A stretch of DNA of 64,000 bases, from positions 1-64,000 of the forward strand of contig JAIPFF010000001.1 of the NCBI GenBank assembly GCA_021736785.1, written 5' to 3'. Position numbers and translations under genes: made by a program. Below are positions 60,662-64,000 of this stretch, in pieces. The stretch's first letter is position 1, and each line of letters starts with the position of its first letter. This DNA comes from Thiohalocapsa sp. (lineage in GTDB: Bacteria > Pseudomonadota > Gammaproteobacteria > Chromatiales > Chromatiaceae). The notes below the pieces were generated by a model, which was given only the letters and a program-made list of their open reading frames with translations, did not search any database and had not been told where the DNA came from.

Positions 60662-61030
60662 ATGCCGAAACTCGTCGATGCCCCCAGCCTGATCCCGCCG
60701 GTCGGCAACAAGCCGAAGTGGATCGAGGAATACGTGGGGCGCGTCAACAGCGGTAACGAGGAGGTCTCGGTGGCGCGGATGCGCTCGCCCGAGGGCTGGC
60801 GCGAGCCCGGCCAGCGCCCGGACTTCGAGGAAGTGAGTGTCGTGCTCTCGGGCATGCTGCGGGTAGAGCACGCCGGCGGCGTCTTGGACATCCGCGCCGG
60901 GCAGGCAGTCGTGGCAAGCCCCGGCGAATGGGTGCGCTACAGCACGCCCGAGCCCGGTGGCGCCGAGTACATCGCGGTCTGCCTGCCTGCCTTTTCACCC
61001 GACAGCGTCCACCGCGACAGCGAAGCCTGA
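60662..61030 (+). CDS. cupin-domain protein
   Basis: 122 residues from ATG 60662 with AAGGAG upstream. Seen: a single conserved beta-barrel of the cupin fold: EVSVVLSGMLRVEHAGGVLDIRAGQAVVASPGEWVRY (segments EVSVVLSGMLRVEH and GQAVVASPGEWVRY). The first cupin motif has the EVSVVL and late G, but metal-ligand histidines are incomplete, so it may not bind a metal. Resembles EutQ/RmlC-like small cupins. Role unknown. Confidence 0.8.
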   Translation: MPKLVDAPSLIPPVGNKPKWIEEYVGRVNSGNEEVSVARMRSPEGWREPGQRPDFEEVSVVLSGMLRVEHAGGVLDIRAGQAVVASPGEWVRYSTPEPGGAEYIAVCLPAFSPDSVHRDSEA

Positions 61031-61308
61031 GTCCGTCGGCGGGTTGCGGTTCGGTTTCGGTTGGCGCGCCGGGTGTCCCCCGCTTTTCGTCCCGACGGCC
61101 GACTCGACGATTCGGGCCGCCCGCTCCAGACTCCGCTGCCGGCCGAGCGCCGCTCCGTCGTCTGCCCGCGCGCTATTCGGCGGTACGCATGGCATGGGGC
61201 AGCCGCCGGTCGTTGCCGCAGGGACAGCCGTCGGCGGCTTCCCGCCAGCGAGGGGCGCAGCGGCGCCGACCGGACCTCGCTCACCGCGACCCGATCGGCG
61301 CCTCGCGG

Positions 61309-62328
61309 TCATTGGGCCGCGGCTTTCGCCTCGTCCAGCCATTGGTCGACTTTGGCGCGGTTCGCCGCGATCCACGCATCGGCATGGCGCTCGATATCTT
61401 TCGGGCTGTCCTCGCCGTCACGCATACGCAGGTTCTGCGCGCTGATGTCGTTGTTGCTCACTTTCATGATCGAGAACAGCTTGGCCGCGGCGGGGTTGGC
61501 TTCGGCCCAGGCGCGATTGGCGATGATGCGCTGATCGTTGGCCTGGAAACCGTAGTTGGAACCGTCCGGCAGCGTCGTGTCCACGTCGGCGCGCTCGCCG
61601 GGCAAGGCGCTGAACGGCACCTGCAGCCAGACCACGTCCTCGCCCGGCACGAGAACCCCGCTGACCCAGTAAGGCGTCCAGGTGTAGTAGAGGATCGGCT
61701 TGTCCTGGTTATAGCGGGCGATGGTGTCGGCGATGATCGCGGAATAGCTGCCCTGGTTGTGGGTGACGGTATCGCGCAGTCCATAGGCGTCCAGATGGTG
61801 CTCGATGACCTTCTCGCAGCCCCAGCCCGGCGTGCATCCCGCCAGGTCGGCCGTGCCGTCGCCGTTGCTGTCGAAGAGCTCGGCGATTTGCGGATCTTTC
61901 AACTGCTCGATGTTGGTGATGCCGTGCTCCTCGGCAGTCGCCTTGTCGATCAAGTAGCCTTGCAGCGCGCCGGACGAATAGACGCCTTCGCGGTATAGCT
62001 TCTCGTCACCGCCGGCCTCGACGTAGAAATCCACGTGCAGCGGATCCCAGTGGTCGGCCATGAAGGTGGCATCGCCGTTGCCGAGTGCCACGTGCCCGGT
62101 GGCGTATTCGATCTCTTGGATGGGTTTCACCTCGTAGCCGAGTTCTTCGAGTGCCTTGACCACGAGCAGCGTCTGGAAGGTCTCTTCGGCAATCGAGCTC
62201 TGTAGCGGTTGTACTTCGATGCCCTCGCCCGGCAGCTCGGCGGCGAGCGCGCCTGCGCTCGCGAAGACCGCTGCCGAGAAGAGGAACGCGCGCAGGCCGG
62301 GCTTCGGATCCGATGTCGGCTGAATCAT
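61309..62328 (-). CDS. proX: glycine betaine/proline ABC transporter substrate-binding protein
   Basis: 339 residues from ATG 62328, where a signal peptide begins (cleavage after ALAA ~residue 30). Seen: [23 protein letters not shown] at the mature N-terminus, MADHWDPLH with ligand-site Trp, and the disulfide motif [16 protein letters not shown] as in E. coli ProX. Binds betaine in the periplasm. Last of three genes; a longer frame upstream is a shadow of proW. Confidence 0.93.
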   Translation of the reverse strand: MIQPTSDPKPGLRAFLFSAAVFASAGALAAELPGEGIEVQPLQSSIAEETFQTLLVVKALEELGYEVKPIQEIEYATGHVALGNGDATFMADHWDPLHVDFYVEAGGDEKLYREGVYSSGALQGYLIDKATAEEHGITNIEQLKDPQIAELFDSNGDGTADLAGCTPGWGCEKVIEHHLDAYGLRDTVTHNQGSYSAIIADTIARYNQDKPILYYTWTPYWVSGVLVPGEDVVWLQVPFSALPGERADVDTTLPDGSNYGFQANDQRIIANRAWAEANPAAAKLFSIMKVSNNDISAQNLRMRDGEDSPKDIERHADAWIAANRAKVDQWLDEAKAAAQ

Positions 62329-62387
62329 GGTTTCTCCGGTGGGTTGGTGAATGAGAGCGGGCCGTCGGCGCCGCTTTTCGCGGAGGC

Positions 62388-63518
62388 TCAGTGGCCGCGG
62401 CGCCCGAATAAACCGGTGACCAGTCCGGCCGGGCCGGACTCGTACCAGTGTCGTGTGGGCTTGTCCCGGTCGGACTGCCCGAAGGCCTGGGTCATTCGGT
62501 CGAGAATGATCGCCAGCAGCACGATGCCGACGCCGCCGATGGTGGCCAAGCCCATATCGAGCCGGCCGATACCGCGCAGCACCATCTGGCCGAGGCCGCC
62601 GACGGCGATCATGGAGGCGATCACGACCATCGATAGCGCCAGCATCAGCGTCTGATTGACGCCGGCCATGATGGTCGGCATCGCCAGCGGCAACTGCACT
62701 TTGAACAGCAACTGCTTCGGCGACGCCCCGAATGAGCGCGCCGCCTCGACCAGATCGCCCGGAACCTGGCGGATGCCGAGGTTGGTGAGCCGGATCAGGG
62801 GCGGCAGCGCGAAGATGATGGTCACGACGACACCCGGCACGTTGCCGATGCCGAACAGCATCACGACCGGCACCAGGTAGACGAACGCGGGTGTCGTCTG
62901 CATGGCATCGAGGATCGGCCGGATCAAGGATGCCGCGCGGTCGCTGCGCGCCAGCCAAATGCCCGTGGGCAGGCCGATGACCACGCAGAAGAAGACCGAG
63001 GTGAGCACCAGCGACAGTGTGACCATCGCCTCGGACCAGGCGCCGATCAGCCCGATGGCGGTCATCGACAAGACTGCGCCGATGCCCAGCGCCCGCCCGC
63101 CTGCCTGCCAGGCGAGCAGGCCCACGATGGCGAGCATGGCGATATCGGGCGTTGCCAGCAGCGCCGACTCGATGCCGCTGAGCGTGGTGTCGATGGGCCA
63201 GCGTACGGCCTGGAACACCGGACGGAAATTGTCCACCAGCCAGTCCAGGCCCTGATCCACCCAGATGCCGAGCGGAATGACCGGCTCCTGGAACGGGTGC
63301 AGCAGGTCCAGCGGGGTTTCGGGTACCGTGTCCGCGCCGGCGGAGAGCCAGTCGCCGGGCGTTGTCTCAGCGACGCCGCCGCCGCCGCCCCAGGGATCGG
63401 CGGTGTCCGTGCCCGCCGCCGACTCCGCGGGGCGGGGTGCCGGTTCGGCGGCACCTGCGGGCTCGGGGACCTCGGGCTCGATGCCGCTGGCCCAGGGGTT
63501 GCTGTGCTCGTTCGACAT
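62388..63518 (-). CDS. proW: glycine betaine/proline ABC transporter permease
   Basis: 376 residues from ATG 63518. Long, Pro/Ala/Gly-rich N-terminal cytosolic region (~1-75), then [22 protein letters not shown] and about six or seven membrane segments of the ProW type, with the EAA loop [26 protein letters not shown] (as [16 protein letters not shown]). Inner-membrane part of ProU. Start lies 2 bases after the proV stop. Confidence 0.93.
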   Translation of the reverse strand: MSNEHSNPWASGIEPEVPEPAGAAEPAPRPAESAAGTDTADPWGGGGGVAETTPGDWLSAGADTVPETPLDLLHPFQEPVIPLGIWVDQGLDWLVDNFRPVFQAVRWPIDTTLSGIESALLATPDIAMLAIVGLLAWQAGGRALGIGAVLSMTAIGLIGAWSEAMVTLSLVLTSVFFCVVIGLPTGIWLARSDRAASLIRPILDAMQTTPAFVYLVPVVMLFGIGNVPGVVVTIIFALPPLIRLTNLGIRQVPGDLVEAARSFGASPKQLLFKVQLPLAMPTIMAGVNQTLMLALSMVVIASMIAVGGLGQMVLRGIGRLDMGLATIGGVGIVLLAIILDRMTQAFGQSDRDKPTRHWYESGPAGLVTGLFGRRGH

Positions 63519-63519
63519 A

Positions 63520-64000
63520 TCAGCTCTCGCGGTCCAGGGTTTCCAGCAGGCAGGCCTTGGTGATGACGCCGCGATAGCGGTTGTCGGTGTCCACGACCGG
63601 CACCCCGCAGGCACTGCCGGCGACGGTGCCGAGCAGCTCGCTGACAGGCGTCTCGGCGTCGAGGGCCGGAACGTCGGCGATGAATGCGTGGCTCAGGCGC
63701 GGCTCGGGGCGGCGCAGCTCCTGCTGCAAAGAGTCCAGCGAGACCACTCCGTGGAAATGCTGGCCCTTGTCGATCACGTAGCCGTAATCGCGGTCGTGGT
63801 CGCGCAGGCGCTGCAGCGCGGCGCGGATGCCGTCGTCGTGGCGCTCGATCACGGTGACCTGAGTCCTGCGGGCAATGTCGCCGGCTTTGAACACGTTGGC
63901 CACGTCCACCCCGCGGAAGAAGGAGCGGACGTAGTCGTCGGCCGGGTTGCGCAGAATCTCGTCCGGCGTGCCCACCTGCACGACGCGCCCGCCTTCCATG
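63520..64000 (-). CDS. proV: glycine betaine/proline ABC transporter ATP-binding protein (C-terminal part)
   Basis: Only the last ~160 codons are in the window; the gene continues past the edge. Seen: the end of the ATPase ([30 protein letters not shown]) and two CBS domains (~[16 protein letters not shown] and [27 protein letters not shown]), which in ProV-type ATPases gate transport by ionic strength. Partner of proW and proX. Confidence 0.92.
   Translation of the reverse strand, partial: MEGGRVVQVGTPDEILRNPADDYVRSFFRGVDVANVFKAGDIARRTQVTVIERHDDGIRAALQRLRDHDRDYGYVIDKGQHFHGVVSLDSLQQELRRPEPRLSHAFIADVPALDAETPVSELLGTVAGSACGVPVVDTDNRYRGVITKACLLETLDRES

Overview
The window is a GC-rich, densely coded stretch of a gammaproteobacterial chromosome. 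The best guess is a sulfur-oxidising member of the Chromatiales (purple sulfur bacteria and relatives). Reasons: a stand-alone soxYZ pair, a pyrophosphate-based glycolysis cluster (pfp, hppA, ppa), a class III anaerobic ribonucleotide reductase, and several small conserved proteins I associate with that group. The taxonomic call is inference from gene content; no rRNA or tRNA gene was seen.

Layout. 0-0.9 kb: 5' part of leuA (minus strand, cut by the window edge). 1.3-2.9 kb: orphan MNT nucleotidyltransferase, Lrp-type regulator and a TumA/TumE-like toxin-antitoxin pair. 2.9-13.2 kb: a seven-gene minus-strand operon (substrate-binding protein, permease, ATPase, two DUF1989 proteins, a biotin-dependent carboxylase, allophanate hydrolase). 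It reads like a urea operon, but a clear guanidine-I (ykkC) riboswitch in its leader and the gene set identify it as a guanidine import and degradation operon. A sigma-54-like promoter lies upstream. 13.6-16.5 kb: glycogen phosphorylase followed by a decayed glutamate dehydrogenase pseudogene. 16.8-21.1 kb: DUF2939 protein, ABC-F ATPase, ComM and UbiK.

21.2-23.9 kb: a nitrogen-controlled unit (NtrC-like sites, sigma-54 promoter, TorF-type porin, PII protein, ammonium channel). 24-25.4 kb: an OprD-like porin. 25.8-30.6 kb: zinc uptake (znuA-znuC-znuB-zur, then a His-rich ZrgA-like protein and an ABC ATPase without its permease). 30.8-33.6 kb: LysR regulator divergent from ilvD. 33.9-39.0 kb: pyrophosphate metabolism (pfp, a 67-residue protein, hppA, ppa). 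39.2-42.2 kb: soxYZ and a BepA-like protease. 42.5-44.9 kb: MoxR ATPase with a VWA/metallopeptidase-like partner. 45.3-50.0 kb: small poorly characterised genes and tandem minisatellites.

50.2-53.4 kb: nrdG, a small ORF carrying a glycyl-radical motif, and nrdD, apparently a class III reductase whose radical domain is a separate polypeptide, with FNR-like and NrdR-like boxes upstream. 53.7-56.0 kb: beta-hydroxyacid dehydrogenase, MarC protein and two small genes. 56.3-60.2 kb: DegP-type protease with an OmpR/EnvZ-type two-component system. 60.7-64 kb: cupin and a ProU-type glycine betaine transporter (proX, proW, partial proV).

The nitrogen genes fit together: guanidine is converted to three ammonia, while PII and the ammonium channel handle ammonia supply, and both units carry sigma-54-like promoters. 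The pyrophosphate genes would let sugar phosphorylation and proton pumping share one PPi pool. Coordinates of genes are read from the frames; chosen starts are explained in each entry.
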